Shown here in pieces: positions 1 through 8,483 of a DNA stretch of 49,426 nucleotides. Location: contig NZ_JAMQOQ010000011.1 in assembly GCF_031624635.1 (NCBI RefSeq), forward strand, positions 1 through 49,426. Reading direction: 5' to 3'. Numbering within the stretch: the first letter of the stretch is position 1; each line of letters begins with the position of its first letter. Source of the DNA: Halogeometricum sp. S3BR5-2. GTDB taxonomy: Archaea; Halobacteriota; Halobacteria; Halobacteriales; Haloferacaceae. The notes beneath the pieces are model-generated. The model saw nothing but the letters and a program-made list of their open reading frames with translations. It did not search any database and was not told the origin of the DNA. The translations under genes were made by a program, and so were the position numbers.

Positions 1-127
1 TCCTCGGCGAGATTCGTTCGGGTATCGACCTTGTTCGGGAGCACGAGCGCGAGCTCGATGTCGACGGCGAAATTGTCGGCAATCTTCCCGAGGTCGCGGC
101 GTAGCGCATCAGCCTGCTCAGCCTCGA
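1..127. repeat. Terminal overlap showing circularity (left copy)
   Basis: These 127 bases recur without a mismatch at 49300-49426. The parA reading frame continues across the join in phase. A 127-base exact end overlap is what a k-mer assembler leaves on a closed circle, so this is read as an assembly overlap and not as a biological repeat. The unique circle would be about 49,299 bp. Confidence 0.93.
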
Positions 128-659
128 ACGGCCCCATCTCGACGGGCGTGATGACGTGACGGGCGGCCCACAGTCCGTTGTAGGCGACGTTATTCGTCAT
201 TCCCGGGAGGTCAACCAAGACGACGTCATAGCCGAGCGGGTCGACGTACTCGTCGAGGAACTGTTCGAGACGACTGTAGCGCTCGCGGGCATCGTCGATA
301 TTCCCGAGTTCGGCGTCGAGGGTGTCGAGGCCGGGATGGGCCGGGATGAGGTCCGGTCCCTCAGCAGTCGGAACGACGAGATCAGCAAGAGTGTCATCGC
401 CCAGCTTCTCGGCGATCGTGCCCCAGGCGTCGTCGAAGACCGTGCTGATATTCGGCCATGCCTCGTCGGCCTCGATCCGCGCCTGGTAGTCCCCCCAGAC
501 GCCGAAGTGCTTCGCGAGATCGCCCTGCTTCCCGGCGAGATCAACGAGCAGGACCTCGTGGCCCAGCTCCTCGAGGGCGACGCCGAGGTGGGCGACGGTC
601 GTCGTCTTCCCGGTACCGCCTTTGTCGAGAAACGCGGCGGCGCGCAGTGTATCGCTCAT
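1..659 (-). CDS. parA: ParA/Soj partition ATPase, N-terminal part (gene crosses the circle join)
   Basis: On the circle the gene runs from 659 down to 1 and on from 49299 to 49092, giving 288 aa. The start is the ATG at 659; the protein begins MSDTLRAAAF. The deviant Walker A motif KGGTGKTTT lies at about residues 13-21 and keeps the signature lysine of ParA/MinD ATPases. A Walker A' segment (VLLVDLAG) and a Walker B segment (VVLVDLPG) follow. ParA proteins bind ATP and nucleoid DNA and move plasmid copies apart together with a centromere-binding partner. The next gene (48710-49099) overlaps the parA stop by 8 nt and is the likely partner. Two CTATAG-N6-CTATAG sites sit just upstream, suited to both an operator and a centromere. 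Function is confident from the motifs. Confidence 0.9.
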   Translation of the reverse strand, partial: MSDTLRAAAFLDKGGTGKTTTVAHLGVALEELGHEVLLVDLAGKQGDLAKHFGVWGDYQARIEADEAWPNISTVFDDAWGTIAEKLGDDTLADLVVPTAEGPDLIPAHPGLDTLDAELGNIDDARERYSRLEQFLDEYVDPLGYDVVLVDLPGMTNNVAYNGLWAARHVITPVEMGPFEAEQADALRRDLGKIADNFAVDIELALVLPNKVDTRTNLAE

Positions 660-668
660 CGTGGTGTC

Positions 669-751
669 CTATAGTATCTCCTATAGTGAAGCCTGTAGGC
701 TTAAAACTACGTCAGACACTGGTGCTCTATCCACTATAGCTAATCCTATAG
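669..751. promoter_or_regulatory. Two CTATAG-N6-CTATAG sites upstream of parA
   Basis: CTATAG occurs at 669-674 and 681-686 with a 6-bp gap, and again at 734-739 and 746-751 with the same gap. Each box is itself a palindrome and the period inside each pair is 12 bp. The same arrangement recurs at 1538, 2765, 41150, 48560 and 48679. Position between parA and the divergent antitoxin gene suits an operator or a centromere for the partition proteins. Confidence 0.75.
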
Positions 752-826
752 AATATTGGAGTCCTCCTTTTAGTACCGTTCAAGACGTGAGGTGGGAGCA
801 AGGCGTTTCGATCGCCGAGAAAAATT

Positions 827-840
827 TATACAATCGTATA
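827..840. promoter_or_regulatory. Palindrome at the vapBC promoter
   Basis: The sequence TATACAATCGTATA (arms TATAC and GTATA, 4-bp gap) overlaps an AT-rich TATA-like stretch and lies 14 bp before the antitoxin ATG. RHH antitoxins usually repress their own operon through such palindromes, so this is a likely autoregulatory operator. Confidence 0.5.
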
Positions 841-854
841 GACTACGTGGAGGT

Positions 855-1079
855 ATGAGCAGTGACCGACAGTCTGTTCCGGTCTCCCTCCCACCGGAAC
901 TCGTCGAACGTCTCGACAGACTCGTTGAGGACGGCGTCTTCGGGTCACGATCGGAGGCGCTCCGATACGGCGCTCGGCTCGTCGTTCGTGAAGAGCACCT
1001 GGAACGCCTCCACGAACAGGCGGACAGCGAAGCGCGGAAAGACGTCGAAGAGCGGCTGGATCGAAAGCGTGTATCTTGA
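855..1079 (+). CDS. vapB: Ribbon-helix-helix antitoxin (CopG/VapB type)
   Basis: 74 aa, starting MSSDRQSVPV. The ATG at 855 was chosen because it directly follows GTGGAGGT and gives the standard RHH start. The strand SVPVSLPPEL is followed by two helices (LVERLDRLVEDG and SRSEALRYGARLVV), the normal RHH order, and then a charged tail that would wrap the toxin. The PIN toxin gene begins inside its last codons (11-nt overlap), the typical antitoxin-toxin pair. It probably forms a dimer that binds the toxin and represses the operon through the palindrome at 827-840. On the plasmid it may act in stabilisation alongside the neighbouring partition genes. Confidence 0.82.
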   Translation: MSSDRQSVPVSLPPELVERLDRLVEDGVFGSRSEALRYGARLVVREEHLERLHEQADSEARKDVEERLDRKRVS

Positions 1080-1455
1080 CCTCGACGTCATTCTCGCGGA
1101 GCTGAAGGCCGATGACTGGCTGGCGAGTGACGTCGATATCGACTCGATCGAGGAACCGAAGACGTCGGTCGCGACGGGAATCGAACTACAGTACGTGATG
1201 GAAGGCGAGTGGGAGCGTGACCGCGTCGTCCGAGCACACCAAGAGATCGCTAGTCAAAATATCGAGCTGGTTCCGCTGACGAGTGACGCCCTGGACGCCG
1301 CTGCCGACCTCCGAGCACAGCACGACGCACTGAATGTCTTCGATGGAGTGCATCTTGGCAGTGCGGCTATCCTCGACGAGCCAATCGTCTCGACGGATAC
1401 GCTGTTCCCCGAGATCCCAGAAATCGAGCATATCGACCCGCGCGATCTCGAATAG
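1069..1455 (+). CDS. vapC: PIN-domain toxin (VapC type)
   Basis: 128 aa from the GTG at 1069; a longer reading frame exists upstream, but it overlaps the antitoxin entirely and does not look like protein. The start gives the PIN opening MYLDLDVIL. Acidic residues sit where PIN RNases need them: D6, E39, D92 (in FDGVHL) and D110 (in VSTD). PIN toxins cut RNA using metal ions held by these residues, and are blocked by the antitoxin encoded immediately upstream. The frame overlaps the antitoxin by 11 nt, so translation is probably coupled. The RNA target is unknown. Confidence 0.82.
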   Translation: MYLDLDVILAELKADDWLASDVDIDSIEEPKTSVATGIELQYVMEGEWERDRVVRAHQEIASQNIELVPLTSDALDAAADLRAQHDALNVFDGVHLGSAAILDEPIVSTDTLFPEIPEIEHIDPRDLE

Positions 1456-1537
1456 GGGACCAGACCGGGACGAAACCGGTCACACTCGTAGGCAGCGCGA
1501 AACGAGTGCGAACGCTAGTTTGTGGTGTTATAATTTC

Positions 1538-1555
1538 CTATAGGAATTGCTATAG
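1538..1555. promoter_or_regulatory. CTATAG-N6-CTATAG site
   Basis: CTATAG at 1538-1543 and 1550-1555 with GAATTG between them. It lies between the PIN toxin gene and the DUF2971-like gene. Same 12-bp period as the sites near parA. Confidence 0.72.
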
Positions 1556-1631
1556 CCGGTCAGAGAAACGAGATAGTCGCAGACGAGATTCGGAGCCCAG
1601 TTATTTTGTGCCGGTCAGGAGGATTGGGGAT

Positions 1632-2693
1632 ATGGATTACCTCGATGCAGTCGTTGAAGCGACAGGTGAACACGATAGCGCACTACGGGAGGTTCTCCAA
1701 GAGGACCACGACGAAGAAGAAGTTCGAGAATTTCTCTCTGATGCGATCCGCTCGAAAATCCGTCGCGATTTCGTCGCCTCCCGACTCAAGCAAACCGTGG
1801 AGGACACTGCTACAGTCCCGGATTTAGACGATCCACCGGAGCTGCCCGAGAGATCCGATGAGGAGCCTATTCTGGTTCGTAAATACCTCGATCTCTCGAA
1901 GTTCGTTTCGTTGCTACAGGACGGGATTTGGTTCAGCCGACTCGACAATTTCGACGATGATTATGAAGGAAGGGTCTCCGATAAGACGGTCCGACATCGA
2001 TTTGATAAGTGGGAGTACCTCGAATTCGAAGACGACCCACCGCCGTACGATCTGCGACAGATGTACGCGGCAGAAGACGAAATCCTCCGAAAGCAATCCT
2101 TTGTGTCCTGTTGGCGGTACGGCGGGGAGGAATCAGCTGTCTTCTGGAACGCCTACATTAATGATGGAAATGGGGTCGCCGTCGAGACAACTCTGAATAC
2201 CCTTTCCTCAGCAATGGAACGGGCCGACCGGGAGGTCCTGATCGGGAAAGTCAACTACAGAGAATACAAGGGGAGTGACGAGCGGTTCGCAGCAAATGGC
2301 GTCGACCGAGTATTCCACAAGCGTATCGCCTTCGGGGATGAGAAAGAGTTGCGCCTCTTAGCGAGACAGGAGCTCAACGATCTGGATCTGGAGGTGAGTG
2401 AAACCGGGGATATCGATATGGAACTCGAGGCGGATCCGGGTTTCAATCTAAAAGTCGATCCAGAAGACCTGATCGAGCGCATCATCCTCCCGCCCGATAT
2501 CAACGATCGTCAGCTGACGCAGGTCGTCCAACTGATGGAGTATCACGACATCACGGCAGAAATCTGGCGGTCGATGTTAGATGTGAGCCCCGGTACGACA
2601 GCTCCAATACAGGTGACGGGCGACGATGCTGGGAAGATTGCTCGAGATGATATGAGACACGCTCGACTCGTGGACAAATCCGAGTACTGGTAA
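1632..2693 (+). CDS. DUF2971-like protein
   Basis: 353 aa. The ATG at 1632 follows a good ribosome site (AGGAGG) and gives MDYLDAVV; an upstream extension would run through the CTATAG site. An N-terminal helical region of about 75 residues precedes a domain with DUF2971-like landmarks: KYLDLSKFVSLLQDG then LWFSRLDNFDD-type text, SCWRYGGEESAVFWNAY in the middle, and KRIAFGDEKELRLL later. DUF2971 proteins are of unknown biochemistry and are often found in mobile and defence islands of bacteria and archaea. The gene stands alone between two CTATAG sites, in a stretch with partition and toxin-antitoxin genes. Family call is moderate; function is unknown. Confidence 0.65.
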   Translation: MDYLDAVVEATGEHDSALREVLQEDHDEEEVREFLSDAIRSKIRRDFVASRLKQTVEDTATVPDLDDPPELPERSDEEPILVRKYLDLSKFVSLLQDGIWFSRLDNFDDDYEGRVSDKTVRHRFDKWEYLEFEDDPPPYDLRQMYAAEDEILRKQSFVSCWRYGGEESAVFWNAYINDGNGVAVETTLNTLSSAMERADREVLIGKVNYREYKGSDERFAANGVDRVFHKRIAFGDEKELRLLARQELNDLDLEVSETGDIDMELEADPGFNLKVDPEDLIERIILPPDINDRQLTQVVQLMEYHDITAEIWRSMLDVSPGTTAPIQVTGDDAGKIARDDMRHARLVDKSEYW

Positions 2694-2764
2694 ATCGAGG
2701 AAACCACATACCTGACTGGCAGATAGTGGTCCAGTCTCGACCTCAGAGGCCACTATTGGAAACG

Positions 2765-2782
2765 CTATAGGAAATTCTATAG
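2765..2782. promoter_or_regulatory. CTATAG-N6-CTATAG site
   Basis: CTATAG at 2765-2770 and 2777-2782 separated by GAAATT. It lies in the convergent gap between the DUF2971-like gene and the regulator at 2793-3905, so it is not obviously a promoter element. This favours a structural role such as partition. Confidence 0.72.
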
Positions 2783-2792
2783 GTGGAGATTA

Positions 2793-3905
2793 CTATCCTT
2801 CCACACTCAGACCGTCTTCAGCTAAAGACACTCCAAACTCGGAGAGCCGATAGCGGTGGGCAGGGCTTCGGAAGATAACTCGTCCATAGTCATCGCCCTT
2901 GTCGATGTCTTCACTCTCTTCAATCGCGTCAACAGCCTGGTTCAGTTTCGCCAGTCGATCCCCCTCACGGAGATGAGGCTCGACATCTTCCGGTGGGATT
3001 TCAAATTCTTCTGCCAAGATTGACCGGATCGTTCGACCGGCGCCATCCGCGATAACGACCCTGTCCCCGGGCTGTCCATCATCCATCGGCACAATCCGAT
3101 CGTCCATGTGGGCCACCATATGGTCGATGAGACGCTCGATTTCCTCGTCAACCGTCTCCTCAACCTCGCCGTTGATGATCTGATCCCGTCGTTCGCTGAT
3201 GACGTACGTCGACGGACCAGGCGGCTGGAACTCCTCGAGGATATCGAGGTCCACAAGATGGTTCAGCACCGTTCGCGACGAATACTCGAATGCCAGCTGT
3301 TCCGCGATTTCGTTTCGAGTCAGCCCCTCGTGATCAGGCCCGATCCCGTCCTCATACAGAGCGGTAGCTACGGAAACCTGGTCACCAACGCTGTGAGTGT
3401 TCGCCTTCTGGTCTCGAATGTAGGCAGCAAGCGCATCGCTGCCGGTCAGTTCCTCATCCTCACTCTCATCCCCTGGGCGTGGAGCTTGCGCGTATTTGTC
3501 AATTTCATCCGTCGTTTCCAGCCTCTCGTACATATCCTGCAACGTGCCCTCAGCCCCAAGCAACCCCATCTCATCCAATAGGTTGCGACCGACGTCGGTG
3601 AGCCCGTAGAAGCGCCATGGCAGATCACGCTTGCGCTGATCCTTCGGAAGCGTTCGCTCCGCCACGATCCCGTGCTCGATCAGCACCTCGAGATGTTCGC
3701 GGATGGTACTCTTGCTCTTGCTCGGGTTCACGTAGTCGAGCTCTTTGAGCGTGGGGAGCTGCTGCGGATGAGAGAGAATATTCTGAATCAGGACAAACCG
3801 CGTCTCTTGCGTAACGACGTTCAGGCGCTGTCGCTGGTTCTCAACCGTACTGTCGATTGCATCGGTCGTGTCGGGCTGATCCCGATGCGTCGTGTTGTGG
3901 GCCAT
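2793..3905 (-). CDS. Two-part winged-helix regulator
   Basis: 370 aa. Residues of about 30-115 form a winged-helix domain (RFVLIQNILSHPQQLPTL, then STIREHLEVLIEHGIV, and a wing ending in FYGLTDVGRNLL), as in the PhiH1-repressor-like and ArsR-like regulators of haloarchaea. The C-terminal part (about 170-370) is a second module. It closely resembles the stand-alone 200-aa protein at 47492-48094: both carry VGDQVSVA- or VDDQVTVA-type starts, an ISERRD segment, GEVEETV, and an ending of the type DDYGRVIFRSPAHRYRL. The gene is therefore a fusion of a DNA-binding head and a plasmid-specific module. It is divergent from the next gene and separated by 264 bp. The likely role is regulation of plasmid genes; the targets are unknown. 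Confidence 0.65.
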   Translation of the reverse strand: MAHNTTHRDQPDTTDAIDSTVENQRQRLNVVTQETRFVLIQNILSHPQQLPTLKELDYVNPSKSKSTIREHLEVLIEHGIVAERTLPKDQRKRDLPWRFYGLTDVGRNLLDEMGLLGAEGTLQDMYERLETTDEIDKYAQAPRPGDESEDEELTGSDALAAYIRDQKANTHSVGDQVSVATALYEDGIGPDHEGLTRNEIAEQLAFEYSSRTVLNHLVDLDILEEFQPPGPSTYVISERRDQIINGEVEETVDEEIERLIDHMVAHMDDRIVPMDDGQPGDRVVIADGAGRTIRSILAEEFEIPPEDVEPHLREGDRLAKLNQAVDAIEESEDIDKGDDYGRVIFRSPAHRYRLSEFGVSLAEDGLSVEG

Positions 3906-4169
3906 AGTTTTGAGGGACAGCTACAGTCGATTGGGCACCTGCTGTAGCTATCGCTGTGGTGTCGTACTCCCGTCCGTGACAGAGGATGGGAGCAACGAAA
4001 TACCGGTCTGGGGCAGGGTAGCCGACCAGTATCGATCGGTGCTGGTTGTGTTGCTTGTGTTCACGCTAGCGTATAGTCGCCGGCGCTATAAATGCTTCGG
4101 CGGAAACCATATTGGTCTAAACCGTTGTGGTCGAAAGGGTTTTAATTCGGGCGCGCGAACGCGTTGGTA
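3906..4169. promoter_or_regulatory. Divergent promoter region
   Basis: 264 bp between the regulator (minus) and the next gene (plus). A TATA-like element TTTTAATTC lies at about 4139-4147, about 25 bp before the ATG at 4170, which fits a leaderless haloarchaeal transcript. A second TATA-like stretch, CTATAAATG, is at about 4088. No gene was seen here. Confidence 0.45.
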
Positions 4170-4748
4170 ATGCCGGACAGCTCCTCGGAGAGCGACCTCG
4201 AGGCCCGAGCTCAACGGCATCACTACCGGTCGTTAACGCCGGAGGAGTACGAGGGCCTCAATCACTTTCGAGCCGACTGGGCAGATATCGCTGCAGAGGC
4301 CGATAACCGATTTTTCATATTGGGGAGTTTCGCCGAGGACAACGTCGACCGCGTGAACCAGCTCAAGGACCACATTAACCAAGAGACGGGCGACGACGCC
4401 GTCGCCTACCGAATGGACGACTTTCTCCCCGATACCGATCTCGTTCTCCACCCGATTCTCAAATTCAAGCTCATCGCTGACGACTCACACCACATCCTCG
4501 GCGTCTGTGAACACGACCAGGGCGGCGCACTCATCGAACACGGACTCCTGATCGAATCGCGGTCGTATATCGACAAAACACATATCCTGAAGCGAACTTA
4601 CCCACCCGAGCGCGAGAAAGAGCAGTACAGCTGGATGCAGACCTTCGGCGTCTTCGAGATCTTCGAGTACTACGACCAGCTCTACGAGTGGGAAACAGTG
4701 CCAGAATACGAACAGCAGATCGAAGACCTCGTTGAGGACCTTCTGTGA
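4170..4748 (+). CDS. Haloarchaeal protein of unknown function, possibly DUF7509/TIR-like
   Basis: 192 aa. The ATG at 4170 is preferred to the TTG six bases earlier because it lies the right distance from the TATA-like element for a leaderless start. The middle of the protein (NRFFILGSFAEDN, then a helix, then DAVAYRMDDF, then ILGVCEHDQGGALIEHG) has alternating strands and helices, like small nucleotide-binding folds such as TIR or SLOG domains. This is a weak resemblance. No catalytic motif is certain. The C-terminal half is rich in acidic and aromatic residues. It is a single gene. If it is TIR-like, a role in phage defence would be plausible, but that is inference only. Confidence 0.55.
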   Translation: MPDSSSESDLEARAQRHHYRSLTPEEYEGLNHFRADWADIAAEADNRFFILGSFAEDNVDRVNQLKDHINQETGDDAVAYRMDDFLPDTDLVLHPILKFKLIADDSHHILGVCEHDQGGALIEHGLLIESRSYIDKTHILKRTYPPEREKEQYSWMQTFGVFEIFEYYDQLYEWETVPEYEQQIEDLVEDLL

Positions 4749-4766
4749 GAAAGTCTCGCGGAGTAG

Positions 4767-5105
4767 CTACTCAGAGACCGGCCCTTTGTACTCCCAGTCG
4801 AGACTGTCTCCCTGTCGACGGACAATGTACTTGTAGGGGCCATGCAGTGCGCCAGACTGGCACTTACAGTTGTCTTTGCCACAGCTGACCTTCTTGATCA
4901 CCACGGTCCCCCCGCTCGATTCCTCGACGGCTTCGATTGACTCACCCTCGCCGGCGTCAATATCTTCGACAGCGACGTCCTGGCGGTACTCAAGGAGATC
5001 GTCAATCCAGTCCTGGAGGGCGCGTAAGTCTGCGTCGTCTTGCTTCGGGACGCCCTCGGCGAGATACTGGGGGAGCGAATCGGGAGCCGGCGGTCGAGGG
5101 GCCAT
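4767..5105 (-). CDS. Small cysteine-cluster protein, DUF6788-like
   Basis: 112 aa starting MAPRPPAPDS. The ATG at 5105 is chosen because a longer frame would run into the inverted repeat at 5108-5153. The C-terminal third holds CGKDNCKCQSGALHGPYKY, the hallmark of a short domain seen in many transposon- and plasmid-linked proteins (DUF6788-like): a Cys cluster followed by HGPY. It is probably a small zinc- or DNA-binding protein. The inverted repeat begins 3 bp before its start codon. The exact role is unknown. Confidence 0.65.
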   Translation of the reverse strand: MAPRPPAPDSLPQYLAEGVPKQDDADLRALQDWIDDLLEYRQDVAVEDIDAGEGESIEAVEESSGGTVVIKKVSCGKDNCKCQSGALHGPYKYIVRRQGDSLDWEYKGPVSE

Positions 5106-5107
5106 TG

Positions 5108-5153
5108 TCTTACCAAACAATAAGAGCTATTGAAGAATAAATGTTTGGTAAGA
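5108..5153. repeat. 46-bp inverted-repeat element, family 1 (E1)
   Basis: Arms TCTTACCAAACA (5108-5119) and TGTTTGGTAAGA (5142-5153) are perfect inverted copies with a 22-bp gap. Elements of the same 46-47 bp length and arms occur at 7546, 9234, 11098 and 43916; the gap sequences differ. It marks the left edge of the replication module. Candidate recombination site; an operator is the alternative. Confidence 0.85.
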
Positions 5154-5160
5154 TTTAGGA

Positions 5161-5357
5161 ACTACCTCCCACCGTTTTCGAAGCTATTGATCGAGATGGC
5201 GATACGCTCAGCACTTTTGGAGATGTCACGCGAGGCAGACAGCCCCACGCCACGAGTGTTATCAGACGAAATTTATGAAATGGTGGGGGGTAGTCCCCAG
5301 AAGAGCAGAGGAGTTCGCCAGGTATCGCCGAAATTGCTGAAACGGTGGGGGGTGTTG
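5161..5357. promoter_or_regulatory. ORB-like repeats downstream of orc1
   Basis: A clear copy, AATTGCTGAAACGGTGGGG, begins at about 5332. A degenerate copy on the other strand lies at 5161-5184 (CTCCCACCGTTTTCGAAGC as read on plus). A further partial copy is near 5277 (GAAATGGTGGGGGG). With the copies upstream of orc1 they bracket the initiator gene. Confidence 0.65.
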
Positions 5358-5397
5358 GGTAGGCGAACAGGGAGTCGAAAGTCACCCAGCAACAGGA

Positions 5398-6723
5398 CTA
5401 CGCATTCGGTCGATCAGCACTGATATGCTCGAAATCGATATCCGCGAATCGAGCTGTATCCTTGAGAACTTCGACAGCTATCTCGGTGTCGACCTGGAGC
5501 TGGTACTCCCATGCCGGACCACCAATCGAGCCTGCAGTCACCTTTTCACCGTCGGCGATACCCTGCATATCGAGTTCACGGAGATGGTCTTTGAACCGTC
5601 GCTGACCGAGTTTGTCGGCATCGATTCGTGAGGCGACACTCTTGTACACGCCGTAGATCGGTTTGGCTCGGACGGGAGCATCCCCCGAAAGTTCCAGGGC
5701 AGTGAGCGCGGCAAGGGCAAGATGGGCTTGTGTCGTCATTTCACGCATAGCCTCGACGACGGCTTCTCGCTCAACGAGCGCCTGGGCTTCACGGGCGTGC
5801 TCCGCACCAACTTGGTCGTCACCGTGTTTATCCGCCAATTCGCCGGCTTTGCGGAGGTATTTGATCGCTTGACGGGCGTCGCCCGTATCTTGTGCCGAAA
5901 GTGCAGCGACGAGTGGTATCACGTCATCGGTCAGTACGCCACTCCGAAACAGATACTCCTGCCCGGATTGGTCGATTTCGACGACAGTTCCCTCCGGATC
6001 TCCATCGGCGTCGACTTCGTCGATCGGAGTCAGTTCGGTATCGCGAAACGCCTTCGCTGCCCGCCGGCGGAGGATCTGCTGGAGCTGCGTCGCATCATAT
6101 GGTGAGAAGAGGACGGAATCGTCGTAGAGCGAACTCTTCACTTTCGGACTGAGATTATCCCGCCACTGGAGGTCGTTACTGATGCCGATGATGCTGGGGA
6201 AGACGTGGTCCTCAACGTAATCCTGCGCTCGAGCTCGGGGAAGACTGTAGAGAATCCGGTCGTCGTCTCCGAGCGTATCGATTTCGTCGAGGACGATGAT
6301 GATCGTGCCACCGATCTCGTTCATCGCCTCGAACATCATGTCCATCACGACGTCGGTCGCGTAACCAGTCGGCCGGCTGTTGCCGGTGAGTTCCTGGTAG
6401 ATGCGGGAAGCGGCCTTATATGACGTTGAGAGATCATGCGACTCACAGGAGACGTATGCCGTCGTGAGGTCCAGATGATCGGATTCTTCCTTGGCGTGGG
6501 CCTGCAGTTCCGAGAGTTTGGCTTTCGCAGCAGCAGTTTTCCCTTGACCGGCCTTCCCGTGGAGAAACACGTTGTTTGCACCGACTCCGCGGGCCGCGGG
6601 AGCCAGCGACATATGGAGGTCCTCCATCTCGTCAGTTCGTTCGGGGAGATCGTCGGGATGATATTCCTCACGAAGAACCTCTTCTCGTTGGAAAATAGGC
6701 GAGGTATTCGAGAACTGGGTCAT
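5398..6723 (-). CDS. orc1: Orc1/Cdc6 replication initiator
   Basis: 441 aa. The ATG at 6723 gives MTQFSNTSPIFQRE, a standard haloarchaeal Orc1 opening; longer upstream frames run into the ORB region. Walker A (GKAGQGKT) is at residues 56-63 and Walker B (IIIVLDEID) at about 141-149. Sensor and lid segments follow, with GDARQAIKYLRKAG in the lid. A C-terminal winged-helix (about 360-441, GQRRFKDHLRELDMQG) would bind ORB sequences. The protein binds origin repeats as an ATPase and loads the helicase. ORB-like repeats lie on both sides of the gene, so this is the replication module of the plasmid. High confidence. Confidence 0.95.
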   Translation of the reverse strand: MTQFSNTSPIFQREEVLREEYHPDDLPERTDEMEDLHMSLAPAARGVGANNVFLHGKAGQGKTAAAKAKLSELQAHAKEESDHLDLTTAYVSCESHDLSTSYKAASRIYQELTGNSRPTGYATDVVMDMMFEAMNEIGGTIIIVLDEIDTLGDDDRILYSLPRARAQDYVEDHVFPSIIGISNDLQWRDNLSPKVKSSLYDDSVLFSPYDATQLQQILRRRAAKAFRDTELTPIDEVDADGDPEGTVVEIDQSGQEYLFRSGVLTDDVIPLVAALSAQDTGDARQAIKYLRKAGELADKHGDDQVGAEHAREAQALVEREAVVEAMREMTTQAHLALAALTALELSGDAPVRAKPIYGVYKSVASRIDADKLGQRRFKDHLRELDMQGIADGEKVTAGSIGGPAWEYQLQVDTEIAVEVLKDTARFADIDFEHISADRPNA

Positions 6724-6816
6724 ATGCGGAACCCTCTGGGCAAGACGTAATAAAACCCCGGTTGCAGGAATGTCCTGAATGTCTTCAACGAGAGGTTCGA
6801 AACGAAATAGACGGAC

Positions 6817-7545
6817 CACACCCACACCACCGTTTCAGCAATTCCCGTGGGAAAGGGTGGGGGCGGTTAGTTATGAGGTAAAGACACGATACCGTACGAA
6901 AACACGTTGTTCAGCCACTGAAACCTTCATTTCGTCCCGAATGAGGTCTCAGCAGCTACTATTATATATTATAACGTTTTCGTCTAGTAGTAGTAAGTGT
7001 AGTAGTAGAAGAGCCACTAGAACGGATTAGACGATAATACCTAACTCGTTTTGAGGCATTTATTACTATAACGCCTTCGCGAGACCTTCTTTGATATTTG
7101 GCCCTCTCCCTAATCTAGGTGAATTGCTGAAACGGTGGTGGGGGTCCCGAGATCATTCGTTACTATATTCGAGCTGTCCGGCTATCTAGCTCTCTGAGAT
7201 CTCTTCGAGGATTATGGCTACCTCCCTGAGACGACCTCTTGATGACGTGCTGGTCTCTAGTCTTCCGAAATAACCATCCTCAGCCCTCCAAATCGAGTGT
7301 TGACCACTGTCTTGTCTTAAGTTACACACTCGCTCTAATCCTGGGGGAGATGTTCTTCGGGTTAGAATAATTCCTGAAACACTGGTGGGTGTCCTGTGGA
7401 TTTGTTGGAGCTCGCTTCCCTCTGGCTCGGAACAGAATTCGTGAACCGATGGTGTCCCCGTGCTTGAGGTTCGTCATTCTGATCGACACTCACGCCAAAT
7501 TGGTGAAACAGTGGTGGGTGTGTCTCCCATCTCAATTACTCAGCC
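6817..7545. other. Replication origin candidate with ORB-like repeats
   Basis: About 730 bp with no supported gene, directly upstream of orc1. Four ORB-like repeats share the core CTGAAACGGTGGTGGG: 6817-6845 (minus orientation), 7121-7148, about 7369-7393 and 7498-7524 (plus orientation). Between the first and second is a very AT-rich stretch, 6958-6980, then TAGTAG micro-repeats at about 6985-7008, which suit a DNA-unwinding element. Inverted ORB orientation around an AT-rich core next to orc1 is the classic haloarchaeal origin layout. Confidence 0.85.
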
Positions 7546-7592
7546 TCTTACCAAATATAATGAACAGAATAGACGCGGATTGTTAGGTAAGA
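7546..7592. repeat. 47-bp inverted-repeat element, family 1 (E2)
   Basis: Left arm TCTTACCAAATA (7546-7557), right arm TGTTAGGTAAGA (7581-7592). One mismatch in the right arm, and 1 bp longer than the others. It separates the origin from the AbiEi gene. Confidence 0.78.
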
Positions 7593-7652
7593 TAACGAGG
7601 CTGAGATTGGATTGGACATCTCATGATCAATCTTTAGCAGATCGACCCGGCA

Positions 7653-8483
7653 TCAGGATTCCATCGACCCGAGTCTCTCCCGGTCGACGTTGATTCGGAG
7701 ACGATACTCACTGTCATAGCGTCCCTGCTCGCCTCGGGTTGGGTCGAGCAGCGAGTACCCACTCGTGAATGACTTGAGGAGCGTCTCACGCGTCGGGAGG
7801 TCGATACCCAGCTCGTCTGCTAGGTAGACGATCCGCTTGGTCGCAGCGCCGTTGTCGAGTCGCTGGAGGTACTCACCGACCGTCGCCCACGAACAGTCCC
7901 GATCGTCCGCGGCGACCATCGCCTGTGCGAGTTCGCGGATGCCACCACAGAATTCGGGATGGTCGGCACAGTCAACCAGCGTCTTTTCCACGTCTGCGAC
8001 GTTCACGGTGGTGCCCTCGATGGACGTCGGCTCGTTACCGAAGAATTTGCGCTCGGTGACCGTCACGACGCGATAGGGGACGCCGTGGATCTCCCGACTC
8101 TGGGCTCGTGTCGGGGTGACGACGTACACCGTCCGAGGGACTTGTTCGGTCAACCCGTGATGGCTGAGAGCACTGTAGTAGCCGACGTACATCGGATCGG
8201 CGACGTGCGAGGCGATGAGATACTCGTGCGTCGTATACAGACCCTCTTCACCGGCCGCGAGCGGGATGATGAGGTATCGACCGGGGAACAGTCGGTCCAG
8301 CCATCCTTTCTCAGTGAGCCGGGAGGCGATCTCTCGGGCGGTGTTCGGGGCGACCTCTAGGGTCGTCTCGATGTCGTCGACGGAGATGATCTGGTTGCCC
8401 GCGCCGGCGAGTCGTGAGAGAAGTCGGCTCTCACGGGTGGACAGTCCTTGTCGTATATTTTGCGTGTCTTGTGAGTCGTTCAT
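7653..8483 (-). CDS. AbiEi-type antitoxin/transcription regulator without a partner toxin
   Basis: 276 aa. An N-terminal winged-helix (STRESRLLSRLAGAGNQIISVDDI, then APNTAREIASRLTEKGWL and a wing ending PGRYLIIPL) is followed by the AbiEi core: YVGYYSALSHHGLTEQVPRTVYVVT, a GVPYRVVTVTERKFFG segment, and VADVEKTLVDCADHPEFCGGIREL. AbiEi proteins neutralise AbiEii nucleotidyltransferase toxins and repress their own operon. No AbiEii gene lies on either side: downstream is only inverted repeat E2, and upstream is a 350-bp gap. It may be a relic, an anti-addiction copy, or a regulator. The whole segment sits between elements E2 and E3. Confidence 0.82.
   Translation of the reverse strand: MNDSQDTQNIRQGLSTRESRLLSRLAGAGNQIISVDDIETTLEVAPNTAREIASRLTEKGWLDRLFPGRYLIIPLAAGEEGLYTTHEYLIASHVADPMYVGYYSALSHHGLTEQVPRTVYVVTPTRAQSREIHGVPYRVVTVTERKFFGNEPTSIEGTTVNVADVEKTLVDCADHPEFCGGIRELAQAMVAADDRDCSWATVGEYLQRLDNGAATKRIVYLADELGIDLPTRETLLKSFTSGYSLLDPTRGEQGRYDSEYRLRINVDRERLGSMES

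Noticed and set aside
6985-7008. TAGTAG micro-repeat as a CRISPR-like or separate element
   Set aside because: Only a few 3-bp units with no spacer structure; it is explained as part of the AT-rich unwinding zone of the origin.
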